From NCBI GenBank assembly GCA_035629935.1, contig DASQLQ010000164.1:1-8968 (forward strand): 8,968 bases of DNA, read 5' to 3'. The DNA is from DASQLQ01 sp035629935. Its GTDB lineage: Bacteria; Actinomycetota; CADDZG01; WHSQ01. Both the position numbers and the translations under genes were made by a program. Shown piece after piece: positions 1 through 6,672 of this stretch. The notes beneath the pieces were generated by a model, which worked only from the letters and a program-made list of their open reading frames with translations, did not search any database and was not told the origin of the DNA. Numbering within the stretch: position 1 is the first letter of the stretch; every line of letters begins with the position of its first letter.

Positions 1-668
1 CTCTCGACCTCGAGCTGGATCCCGGAGAGCTGGTTCTGAACCCGGATGGTGTCCGCAACGCTGCGTGCTTCCGCCATCAGGTTGAGAAGAACTCGCTCCT
101 GTGCACGGTAGTTGCGTAAGCGAGCCTCGAGATCGATGAGCTCTTGGCTCACGTCTTCGCCGCCGAGCTCCTCGCGCTCGACACTGCCCAGCTCTCGTAA
201 GGCACCGAGAGCGGTAGCGAAATCCTCTGCAGGCACCCGCAAGGTGGCCGAGGCCGAACCTCGCCTCGCATCGTCGACCGAGCTCGAGACGATGAACCCG
301 CCGTAACGCTCCGCCACGGTCGTCGCTGCACGCACCGCGGATCCGAAGTCCTCCTTGGCGATCTCGAGTTCGAGATCAGCCGTCTTGATCACCGAGGATC
401 CGAGCGGTAAAGCGTCGCGCTGCTGGTAGGCATCCACTTGCCCGGAATCGTTGGTCACTTCGACACCCATGGGCTGGCCGAGCGACCTATCGGCGTCATC
501 CAGCGACCGTTCTTCGGCGATCGCCCCATCAGCGGCACCGCCTGCCCCCGAGCCCCCGGAGGCGTCGCCACCGGAGGTAGCTCCCATGTCATCGCTGCCA
601 CCGAAGCCACAGGCTCCCAATAGAAGTCCGATGGCGACAACCGAAACGATCCTTCGTGGCAAGCGCAT
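1..668 (-). CDS. DUF4349 domain-containing lipoprotein (C-terminal part outside window)
   Basis: The frame is open from an ATG at 668 down to the left edge: 222 codons with no stop, so the gene is cut by the window. An AGGAGG six bases upstream of that ATG fixes the start. Residues 1-20 form a lipoprotein signal peptide: basic RLPRR, a hydrophobic core, then the lipobox LLGAC with Cys20 as the predicted lipidated residue. A Gly/Ser/Ala/Asp-rich linker follows (about 21-60). From about residue 92 (VIKTADLELEI) the sequence resembles the DUF4349 family: YGGFIVSSS at 122-130, then LRVPAEDF, then a charged helical stretch from about 168 to the edge that looks like a coiled coil. In this family a C-terminal membrane helix usually follows; it would lie outside the window. 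The molecular function of the family is not known. It was probably exported and anchored on the outer face of the cytoplasmic membrane. It diverges from the lipoprotein gene at 710. Confidence 0.85.
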   Translation of the reverse strand, partial: MRLPRRIVSVVAIGLLLGACGFGGSDDMGATSGGDASGGSGAGGAADGAIAEERSLDDADRSLGQPMGVEVTNDSGQVDAYQQRDALPLGSSVIKTADLELEIAKEDFGSAVRAATTVAERYGGFIVSSSVDDARRGSASATLRVPAEDFATALGALRELGSVEREELGGEDVSQELIDLEARLRNYRAQERVLLNLMAEARSVADTIRVQNQLSGIQLEVE

Positions 669-674
669 CGTGAT

Positions 675-680
675 CCTCCT
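675..680 (-). promoter_or_regulatory. Strong ribosome binding site of the DUF4349 lipoprotein gene
   Basis: On the minus strand a perfect AGGAGG is followed by the six-base spacer ATCACG and the ATG at 668. It is one of the two best Shine-Dalgarno sequences in the window and decides the start of this gene. The gap between this gene and the divergent one starting at 710 is only about 40 bases, and I could not pick out a convincing promoter on either strand there. Confidence 0.8.
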
Positions 681-709
681 GTGTCCGGGACGGGATATGA
701 ACTTGGACG

Positions 710-1465
710 ATGAGCAGTAGCCGAGTTGTTCCCGAGATGAAGGTGCTCGCGTGTTTCCTCTTGCTCAGCGCCCTGTTGGGCGCCTGCACAGCCGACTCGC
801 CCCCGCCGGAGACCCAACCCCCGACCCCCACAGAAACACCGGCCTGCCCCAATCAATCGACGACGATCGAAGACGGTGCGGCACTCGTGGGCGAGCCGGT
901 GGAGGACAACGTTGACGGAGATGGAGTTCGAGACACGATCTCGATCCACATGGATCCCACTGGAGATGCGGAGTGCCGGACGTTTCTCACCGTCGAGACG
1001 GGGGCCGGGAGCTTCTCGTCCTCGGCCTGGTTGGTGGGTGAAGAAGGCGGTTTGCCCGAACCACGGATCACGGCCATCGTCGACATCGATTCCGACGGAT
1101 ACAAAGAGATCGTCCTGGACGAGGCCACCGGGGCGTCCACTCGATTCGTGGGTGCGTATCGGATAACCGCAGGTGGGTTGGTGTGGCTCCGGTCGCGGGA
1201 ACCGCATGGGCTCTTCGCCTACGGCGGCAGCGTGGGTCACCTCGAAGCTGTCGGATGCGCCGCCGAAGGAACGATCGTCGTGTCCACTGCGATGCCTGCA
1301 GCGGACGGATCGGCACAGACCTACAGTGTTCGGCGGCGGACCTTCTCCGTATCCGACGACAAACTCGAGCCCGAGAAGACCGAGCGCCACTCGATCTCCA
1401 TCCACGACCTGGAGCGATTCCCCGAATATCGGACATCGCCCTTCGGCAACTGCAGCCCCAATTAG
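710..1465 (+). CDS. Putative secreted lipoprotein with two VCBS/FG-GAP-like calcium loops
   Basis: A 251-residue protein with the N-terminal hydrophobic stretch LACFLLLSALLGAC. Cys26 fits a lipobox, so it is probably membrane-anchored outside the cell. A Pro/Thr-rich linker (about 27-45) follows. Two Asp-rich loops with the spacing DxDxDGxxD/E are visible: N67-D69-D71-G72-D75, and D125-D127-D129-G130-E133. Such loops bind calcium in FG-GAP/VCBS-type beta-propeller repeats. Four more cysteines (46, 89, 183, 248) could form disulfides in an exported protein. No enzyme motif was recognised and the substrate or partner is unknown. The start is uncertain: an ATG at 737 would give a shorter, more conventional signal peptide (MKVLACFLLL...) with Cys17, and neither ATG has a good Shine-Dalgarno. 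The stop lies only 10 bases before leuS, so the two genes may share a transcript. That pairing is unexpected for a translation gene. Confidence 0.75.
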   Translation: MSSSRVVPEMKVLACFLLLSALLGACTADSPPPETQPPTPTETPACPNQSTTIEDGAALVGEPVEDNVDGDGVRDTISIHMDPTGDAECRTFLTVETGAGSFSSSAWLVGEEGGLPEPRITAIVDIDSDGYKEIVLDEATGASTRFVGAYRITAGGLVWLRSREPHGLFAYGGSVGHLEAVGCAAEGTIVVSTAMPAADGSAQTYSVRRRTFSVSDDKLEPEKTERHSISIHDLERFPEYRTSPFGNCSPN

Positions 1466-1475
1466 GGTTCCGAGC

Positions 1476-3956
1476 ATGGATGCGGAGTACGACTTCAGGT
1501 CGGTCGAAGAACGCTGGATGAAGGAGTGGGTCGAGGGCAGCGCCTGGGCCGCTCCCGAGGTTCCCGATCCGGGCAAGAAGGCCTACACGCTGACGATGTA
1601 TCCCTACCCGTCCGGTGACATGCACATGGGGCACGTCGAGATCTTCTCCATCCACGATGCCATCGCGAGATACGCCCGTATGAACGGCCGTGAGGTCCTC
1701 AATCCGATCGGTTTCGACGCCTTCGGGCTTCCCGCCGAGAACGCTGCGATCAAACGAGGCGTGAACCCCAAGGAGTGGACGTACTCGAACATCGACAAGC
1801 TCTACTCCTCTGCCCAACGACTCGGCTGCTCGTTCGACTGGGATCGCACTATCAAGACGTGCGATCCCGAGTACTACCGGTGGAACCAGTGGTTCTTCAA
1901 TCGCTTCTACGAACGCGGCCTCGCCTACAAGAAGGAAGCACCGGTCAACTGGTGTCCGAAGGACAAAACCGTGCTGGCGAACGAACAGGTGGTCGGGGGC
2001 CGTTGCGAACGCTGCGATACCCCGGTCACTAAACGGTGGCTGGCGCAATGGTTCTTCAAGATCACCGACTACGCGGACCGCCTGCTCGACGACCTAGCGA
2101 TGAACCACAGTTGGAACGAACGCTTGAAGACGTTGCAGACCAATTGGATCGGCCGCTCGTTCGGGGCCGAGGTTTCGTTCGCCCTCGAAGGCATCGCCGA
2201 GCCCGTCGTGGTGTACACGACCCGGCCTGACACGCTCTGGGGTGCGACGTTCTTCGTGATGGCCCCGGAGCATCCCTTGGCGGACGAGCTGGTTGCCGGT
2301 ACCGATAAGGAGGCAGAGCTCGAGGAGTTCCGCGCCGAGGTCGCGCGTTTGACCGAGATCGACCGAACGTCTACAGAGCGTCCGAAGAAAGGGATGTTCA
2401 CAGGGAAGCTGGCCACGAACCCGGTCAACGGTGAACGCATCCCGGTCTGGGTCGCCGACTACGTGCTGATGGACTACGGGACCGGGGCCATCATGGCCGT
2501 CCCGGCTCACGACGACCGTGACTTCCAGTTCGCTCGTCAGTACGACCTGCCGATCCGGATCGTGATCAGCCCCGAGGGGGAGGGGCTCGATCCGGCCGAG
2601 ATGACCGAGGCCTGGCCGCACGACGGAGTCATGGTCAACAGCGGCCGCTTCGACGGCACGCCGGCGAGCGAATCGGTGAAGGTCGTCACCGACTGGCTGG
2701 AGGCCGAGGGCCTCGGCCGGCACGCCAAGAACTTCCGCATCCGCGACTGGCTGATCAGCCGCCAACGCTACTGGGGCACCCCGATCCCGGTCATCCACTG
2801 TCCCAAATGCGGCGAGGTCCTTGTGCCGGATGAAGACCTTCCCGTCGTGCTACCCACGGACGTCGACTTCACGCCGACCGAGGGCACGGCTCCGCTGGCA
2901 ACGGCGACCGATTGGGTGAACGTGGATTGTCCGAAGTGCGGCGGACCCGCCCAGCGGGACACCGACACGATGGACACGTTCGTCGACTCAGCCTGGTACT
3001 TCCACCGGTATACCGACCCGCGCAACACCGAGACGCCGTTTCGGCGGGAACTGTCCGACGCGTGGATGCCGATCGAGATCTACTCGGGCGGCATCGAGCA
3101 CGCGGTCCTGCACCTCCTCTACGCGCGCTTCTGGCAGAAGGTGATGATGGATATGGGCATGGTCAGGGACTCCGAGCCCTACCCCAAGACTCTTAACCAG
3201 GGCATCATCACGATGGGCGGCAAACGAATGAGCAAGTCGCGCGGCAACATCGTCGAGCCTCAAGAGGCGTTCTCCGAATTCGGTGCCGACGCCCTGCGTC
3301 TCTACATGCTGTTCTCCGGCCCCCCCGAGGCTCCCTTTGACTGGCCCGAGGAAGGCGTCGCTGCGATCGGTCGCGTCACCTATCCATGGGTGCAACGCGT
3401 GTGGCGACTGTGCGAGGAGAACCGGGACATCGTCGACGGGGGCGAGATGGCGATGGGCCCGGGTGATCTGGCTCTCAGGAAACGCATCCACCGGACCACG
3501 AAGATCGTCACCGCCGACTATGAGAACCATTCGTTCAACACGGCGATCGCTCGCATGATGGAGCTCGTCAACGATGCCTACCGGTACAAGACGGTCGGTG
3601 GTGGGAACCCGGCGGTCATGGGCGAGCTGGTCGAGACCCTGTTGAAGCTGCTCGCGCCGATGGCGCCTTACATCACCGAGGAAGCCTGGCGCAGACGCGG
3701 CCACGACACCTCCATACATTTCGGGCCGTGGCCGACCTACATCGAGGAGCTGGCCACCGAGGACAGCGTGACGATGGTGGTCCAGGTCAACGGCAAAGTA
3801 CGCGACACGATGACCGTGCCTGCCGACATCTCCGAGGCCGAGATGGAAGCCAAGGCCCTCGCCTCCGAGAAGGTGAAGGCACACATCGACGGAGGGTCGC
3901 CCGACAAGGTGATCGTGCGTCCACCCAAGCTAGTGAACCTGGTGGTTACTAAGTAG
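1476..3956 (+). CDS. leuS: Leucyl-tRNA synthetase (LeuRS), class Ia, bacterial type
   Basis: Cytoplasmic enzyme that charges tRNA(Leu) with leucine using ATP and edits mischarged products. The protein is 826 residues, normal for bacterial LeuRS. The HIGH motif appears as HMGH (50-53) after YPYPSG. A first zinc module has C160, C177 and C180. The CP1 editing domain carries the Thr-rich TTRPDT (248-253) and VPAHDDRD (342-349), whose last Asp matches the conserved editing aspartate of the family. A second zinc ribbon has paired CPKC motifs at 442-445 and 485-488. The KMSKS signature reads RMSKS (584-588). An anticodon-binding helical region follows, then the small C-terminal domain starting near VVQVNGKVRD (768). 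The ATG at 1476 is chosen because it begins the conserved N-terminus (MDAEYDFRSVEERW) and has an AGGG at 1464-1467. The frame stays open another 101 codons upstream, but that stretch overlaps the preceding lipoprotein gene and shows no LeuRS similarity. The 3' end overlaps convergent mscL by 8 bases. Confidence 0.98.
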   Translation: MDAEYDFRSVEERWMKEWVEGSAWAAPEVPDPGKKAYTLTMYPYPSGDMHMGHVEIFSIHDAIARYARMNGREVLNPIGFDAFGLPAENAAIKRGVNPKEWTYSNIDKLYSSAQRLGCSFDWDRTIKTCDPEYYRWNQWFFNRFYERGLAYKKEAPVNWCPKDKTVLANEQVVGGRCERCDTPVTKRWLAQWFFKITDYADRLLDDLAMNHSWNERLKTLQTNWIGRSFGAEVSFALEGIAEPVVVYTTRPDTLWGATFFVMAPEHPLADELVAGTDKEAELEEFRAEVARLTEIDRTSTERPKKGMFTGKLATNPVNGERIPVWVADYVLMDYGTGAIMAVPAHDDRDFQFARQYDLPIRIVISPEGEGLDPAEMTEAWPHDGVMVNSGRFDGTPASESVKVVTDWLEAEGLGRHAKNFRIRDWLISRQRYWGTPIPVIHCPKCGEVLVPDEDLPVVLPTDVDFTPTEGTAPLATATDWVNVDCPKCGGPAQRDTDTMDTFVDSAWYFHRYTDPRNTETPFRRELSDAWMPIEIYSGGIEHAVLHLLYARFWQKVMMDMGMVRDSEPYPKTLNQGIITMGGKRMSKSRGNIVEPQEAFSEFGADALRLYMLFSGPPEAPFDWPEEGVAAIGRVTYPWVQRVWRLCEENRDIVDGGEMAMGPGDLALRKRIHRTTKIVTADYENHSFNTAIARMMELVNDAYRYKTVGGGNPAVMGELVETLLKLLAPMAPYITEEAWRRRGHDTSIHFGPWPTYIEELATEDSVTMVVQVNGKVRDTMTVPADISEAEMEAKALASEKVKAHIDGGSPDKVIVRPPKLVNLVVTK

Positions 3957-4350
3957 CCACCTGCGTCGTGCAGAACGCGCAACGCCGCGCCGCCGTCGGG
4001 ATGTTGCTCAAACACTCCGGGCACTGCTTCGTAGGACTATCGACGTCCGGCTGAGTCTTCCGTCGTTCCATCAGCATGTTCACGGGTTTCACGACACAGA
4101 AGAAGATCGCCGCCGCCGTTATCACGAACGTGATCAACGCATTCAAAAAGACTCCGTACCGGAACGTGCTGCCACTGATGTCGAACTTCAGGTGACTGAA
4201 ATCGACACTGCCTGGGATCGCGATCAGAGGCGTGAGCAGGTTCTCAGTGAACGATGCGATCACCGCGGCGAACGCGGCCCCGATCACGACTGCCACCGCC
4301 AGATCGACGACATTGCCGCGCAGCAAGAAGTTCCGGAATTCTTTGAACAT
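3949..4350 (-). CDS. mscL: Large-conductance mechanosensitive channel MscL with C-terminal zinc-ribbon tail
   Basis: A 133-residue inner-membrane channel that opens under membrane tension and releases solutes during hypo-osmotic shock; the family works as a homopentamer. The N-terminus FKEFRNFLLRGNVVDLAVAV and the following IGAAFAAVIASF are classic MscL and form the amphipathic N-helix and TM1 (about 14-45). A periplasmic loop (about 46-65) and TM2 (about 67-90, containing Cys85) follow. Instead of the usual short acidic C-terminal helix, the tail (about 105-133) carries two CxxC pairs, C110/C113 and C124/C127, separated by ten residues. This looks like a small rubredoxin-like zinc ribbon. 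The ATG at 4350 is preferred over a TTG one codon upstream because AGGAGG ends five bases before the ATG. The gene diverges from comEA and converges on leuS, whose stop codon lies inside its last codons. Confidence 0.96.
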   Translation of the reverse strand: MFKEFRNFLLRGNVVDLAVAVVIGAAFAAVIASFTENLLTPLIAIPGSVDFSHLKFDISGSTFRYGVFLNALITFVITAAAIFFCVVKPVNMLMERRKTQPDVDSPTKQCPECLSNIPTAARRCAFCTTQVAT

Positions 4351-4355
4351 CAACC

Positions 4356-4361
4356 CCTCCT
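4356..4361 (-). promoter_or_regulatory. Ribosome binding site that fixes the mscL start
   Basis: On the minus strand AGGAGG is followed by GGTTG and then the ATG at 4350. A TTG start at 4353 would sit only two bases from this site, too close for initiation, so the ATG is the better start. The surrounding 71 bases between mscL and comEA (4351-4421) must also hold any promoters for both divergent genes; I could not identify clear -35/-10 pairs. Confidence 0.75.
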
Positions 4362-4421
4362 AATCAAGTGGCCGGCACCACACCTGTCGCAACCTATCGA
4401 TGCTTTTGTCGCTTCGTGGAG

Positions 4422-5051
4422 ATGCCTGATTTGGGTCCGCCGGGAAAAGAACCGGCGATAGAACAGATCGCAGGGCGGAGGCGTGAGTCGTGGGTTGTCA
4501 TCGGGGTCATCGGCGTAACGTTCGTGGCCGGCTTCCTGCTGTGGGGCCGCCGCGCGCCTGCACAGATCGCCCCACCGGCAACGACCACCGTCTCCTCACC
4601 CGTGCAGGGACTCCCGGTTGAGGGAGCCCTCCTCGTCCACGTGGCCGGCGCCGTTAGATCGCCGGGCGTCTACCGATTCCCTCCGGGGGCGCGGGTGGCC
4701 GACGCCATCGACACCGCCGGCGGCCTCCGTCCGGATGCCGACCTATCGGGATTGAACTTGGCCGAGGAGCTGGTCGACGGGGCCAAGATCGACGTTCCCA
4801 GAAGGGGAGAGCACCCAGCACTGCAAGCGCCGTCTTCCATGGGCTCGTCCTCGACATCTCCGGTCATCGATCTCAACTCCGCCGATCAACCTGCGCTCGA
4901 GACGATCCCCGGCGTGGGGCCGGTGACCGCGTTGGCGATCCTTCAACACCGCGACGCGATCGGAAGCTTCGAGAGTTTTGACCAGCTACTCGAGGTCGAC
5001 GGAATTGGCCCGGCAACGCTCGAGGCCATCCGTCCCTACGTGTCCCTGTAA
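4422..5051 (+). CDS. comEA: ComEA-type competence protein: membrane-anchored DNA receptor with SLBB and helix-hairpin-helix domains
   Basis: A 209-residue protein of the DNA-uptake machinery. In the family it binds incoming double-stranded DNA outside the cytoplasmic membrane and passes it to the ComEC channel. A short cytoplasmic N-terminus (1-22) is followed by a single membrane helix (about 24-41, WVVIGVIGVTFVAGFLLW), a Pro/Thr-rich linker, and a SLBB domain (about 68-126: VHVAGAVRSPGVYRFPPG, then AGGLRPDADLSGLNLA). After a Ser-rich linker comes the C-terminal helix-hairpin-helix pair (149-209), starting DLNSA, with IPGVGP (162-167) and DGIGPATL (193-200). The ATG at 4422 is preferred; a GTG at 4368 would add 18 residues (including two Cys) with no Shine-Dalgarno. 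The ATG itself has only GGAG directly adjacent, so its initiation signal is also poor. It is the first gene of an apparent operon with comEC four bases downstream. Confidence 0.93.
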   Translation: MPDLGPPGKEPAIEQIAGRRRESWVVIGVIGVTFVAGFLLWGRRAPAQIAPPATTTVSSPVQGLPVEGALLVHVAGAVRSPGVYRFPPGARVADAIDTAGGLRPDADLSGLNLAEELVDGAKIDVPRRGEHPALQAPSSMGSSSTSPVIDLNSADQPALETIPGVGPVTALAILQHRDAIGSFESFDQLLEVDGIGPATLEAIRPYVSL

Positions 5052-5055
5052 CCAA

Positions 5056-6468
5056 GTGTGGTCGCTCGCTCGTCTTTGGATCGCACTCTGCGCGGCTGCC
5101 ATGGGTGCCGGGCTCGGTCCTGTGATCGGCGATTGGCGTTTGGGGCTCATCGCACTAGGCGGGGGAGTGTTGTTGCTGGTGTGGCGACGACACCGCGCCC
5201 TGCGGATGGTCGGCATGGCCCTGGTCGCGCTCGGGGTTACTGGTGCGAGCGCCGCCGCCGCGTCCCATCAAGGCGCCGCCCTCAGCGCGTTGACGCGCGA
5301 TATCCCTCGCTGCGACTTTGCCGGACGCGTCCTCGAGCAGGCCGGAGGTCTCGGCACTTTGGCTTCCATCGACAATCTCGTTTGTGCCGACCGGTCCGAA
5401 GCCGGCGGGGTGGTGATTATCGAAGACGCGGAACAGTTGCCGAGCGGTGCGTTCGTATCCGGCACCGGATGGCTGCTACCCCTTGCTCCCGACTCGTTCG
5501 GTGAAGCTCGTCGGCGACTTGGCTCCCGTGCCGTGTTGGACCCCATCGATCTGACCACTGCGCCACCACGTGCCATGACGCTGCGTGTTGCCGCCCGCCT
5601 GCGAGCGGGGTTGATCGAAGCAGCTCGAACTACGAGCGAGAGAGAGGGGGCCTTGCTGGTGGGGCTGACGATCGGGGACACATCGAGATTCGACCAACAG
5701 ACCATCGATTCGTTCCGGCGGACGGGTCTGTCCCATCTACTGGCAGTTTCGGGGAGCAACGTTGCGATGGTGCTCGCCTGCGTGGCGCTGTTGGCGAGGC
5801 GAGCCCCTTATCGCCTTCGCTTGTGGCTCGGATTCGGTCTGCTCGGGCTCTTTGTCCTGATCGTCGGACCCGACCCCTCCGTGCTCCGAGCCGCCCTGAT
5901 GGGCGCAGTCTCTCTACTCGCACTCGGGTGGGCTCGCCGGGTAGACCCGTTGCATTCACTCGGACTCGCGCTGCTGGTGATCCTGACGGCGCGGCCCCCG
6001 ATGGTCGGATCCGTCGGTCTGCACCTTTCGGCCGCCGCCACCCTTGGGATCGTTCTGTGGGCGAGGGAGCTGGCGGGCTACCTGTCGTTTCTGCCTCAGC
6101 TGCTAGCGCTGCCGCTCGGATTGACGTTGGCCGCTCAGTTGGGGGTCGCTCCGATCTTGATCGCAACCTTTGGCGAGATCTCCTTGGTGGCTCCGATCAC
6201 GAACCTGTTGGTCGGACCTGCCGTATGGCTCGCAACCCTGAGTGGCCTCACGGCAGCGATGCTTGCCCCGATCAGCGGGGTGGCGGCCGCCGGGGTGGTG
6301 CGTGGCGTCACTCCGGCGCTCCACTGGATACTCGTCGTAGCGGACCGCGGGGCCGCATTGCCCTGGGCTTCGGCCGGGATAGCCCCGATCTGGGGGTGGC
6401 CGCTGGGGTGTGCGGCCCTCGTCTTGGTCTTCCACACGCTGCGCCATCGCTCTCCGGGCGCCTCGTAG
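5056..6468 (+). CDS. comEC: ComEC/Rec2-family DNA uptake channel, short form lacking the C-terminal metallo-beta-lactamase-like domain
   Basis: A polytopic inner-membrane protein of 470 residues, predicted to form the pore through which one DNA strand enters during transformation. Up to three membrane helices lie in residues 5-68. A soluble segment (about 82-170) matches the DUF4131/OB-fold region. The Competence domain follows: LLVGLTIGDTS (201-211), FRRTGLSHLLAVSGSNVAM (220-238), PSVLRAALMG (274-283), VGSVGLHLSAAATLGI (317-332), then further helices to about 461. The protein ends soon after (HRSPGAS), with no HxHxDH motif, so the metallo-beta-lactamase-like domain found in many ComEC proteins of 700 or more residues is absent. 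The start is the GTG at 5056, four bases after the comEA stop. There is no Shine-Dalgarno, suggesting translational coupling to comEA. A longer reading from TTG 4978 would overlap comEA and is unlikely. An ATG at 5101 is possible but would cut the first membrane helix. Confidence 0.93.
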   Translation: MWSLARLWIALCAAAMGAGLGPVIGDWRLGLIALGGGVLLLVWRRHRALRMVGMALVALGVTGASAAAASHQGAALSALTRDIPRCDFAGRVLEQAGGLGTLASIDNLVCADRSEAGGVVIIEDAEQLPSGAFVSGTGWLLPLAPDSFGEARRRLGSRAVLDPIDLTTAPPRAMTLRVAARLRAGLIEAARTTSEREGALLVGLTIGDTSRFDQQTIDSFRRTGLSHLLAVSGSNVAMVLACVALLARRAPYRLRLWLGFGLLGLFVLIVGPDPSVLRAALMGAVSLLALGWARRVDPLHSLGLALLVILTARPPMVGSVGLHLSAAATLGIVLWARELAGYLSFLPQLLALPLGLTLAAQLGVAPILIATFGEISLVAPITNLLVGPAVWLATLSGLTAAMLAPISGVAAAGVVRGVTPALHWILVVADRGAALPWASAGIAPIWGWPLGCAALVLVFHTLRHRSPGAS

Positions 6469-6477
6469 GCTCGACCC

Positions 6478-6672
6478 ATGTCTGCCTTCCATTGGGTCCT
6501 CAATAACGCCGATGGAGCGGCTCTCCGCTCGACCGACCCGTTCGAGTCCAAGGAAGATGCCGAGGCCTGGATGGGGGAGCACTGGGCAGAGCTTCTTGAC
6601 GAGGGGGCCGAAACGGTTTCGTTGATGTCCGACGAACATGCGCTCTACGAGATGGGTTTGCGCGAATCATGA
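6478..6672 (+). CDS. Small conserved-looking protein of unknown function, coupled to holA
   Basis: A 64-residue acidic protein, beginning MSAFHWVLNNADG, with no signal peptide, membrane helix or cysteine, so probably cytoplasmic. The alternation of a strand-like N-terminus (FHWVL), a Ser/Glu-rich helix with several Trp and acidic residues (about 22-42, EDAEAWMGEHWAELLDEG) and a strand-like end (TVSLMSDEHALYEMGL) suggests a compact alpha/beta fold. From memory, similar short proteins occur in actinobacterial genomes, but I cannot name a family with confidence. It is judged real because it fits tightly into the operon. Its ATG is nine bases after the comEC stop, with AGG (6467-6469) overlapping that stop as a weak ribosome site, and its own stop overlaps the holA start in ATGA. 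No function is assigned. Confidence 0.8.
   Translation: MSAFHWVLNNADGAALRSTDPFESKEDAEAWMGEHWAELLDEGAETVSLMSDEHALYEMGLRES

Noticed and set aside
1173..1475. 101-codon N-terminal extension of leuS
   Set aside because: It overlaps the lipoprotein gene in another frame, shows no LeuRS similarity, and the family N-terminus begins exactly at the ATG at 1476.
455..1576. Long minus-strand frame of 373 codons opposite the lipoprotein and leuS start
   Set aside because: It runs antisense to two well-supported genes, its product is Arg/Gly/His-rich with no recognisable domain, and it overlaps the 5' part of the DUF4349 gene in another frame. Typical GC-rich shadow.
1068..3884. Several long minus-strand frames inside leuS (1068-2048, 2094-2798, 2988-3884)
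   Set aside because: leuS is complete and conserved over its full length. The antisense products are low-complexity Arg/Val/Asp-rich with no family signature.
4978..5055. Extended comEC start at TTG 4978
   Set aside because: It would overlap the conserved helix-hairpin-helix end of comEA by over 70 bases and adds a non-hydrophobic polar leader not seen in ComEC.
5823..6506. 227-codon plus-strand frame inside comEC, and the minus-strand frames at 5630-6166 and 6103-6639
   Set aside because: Arg/Gly/Pro-rich out-of-frame translations of the hydrophobic comEC sequence, with no domain and no ribosome site.
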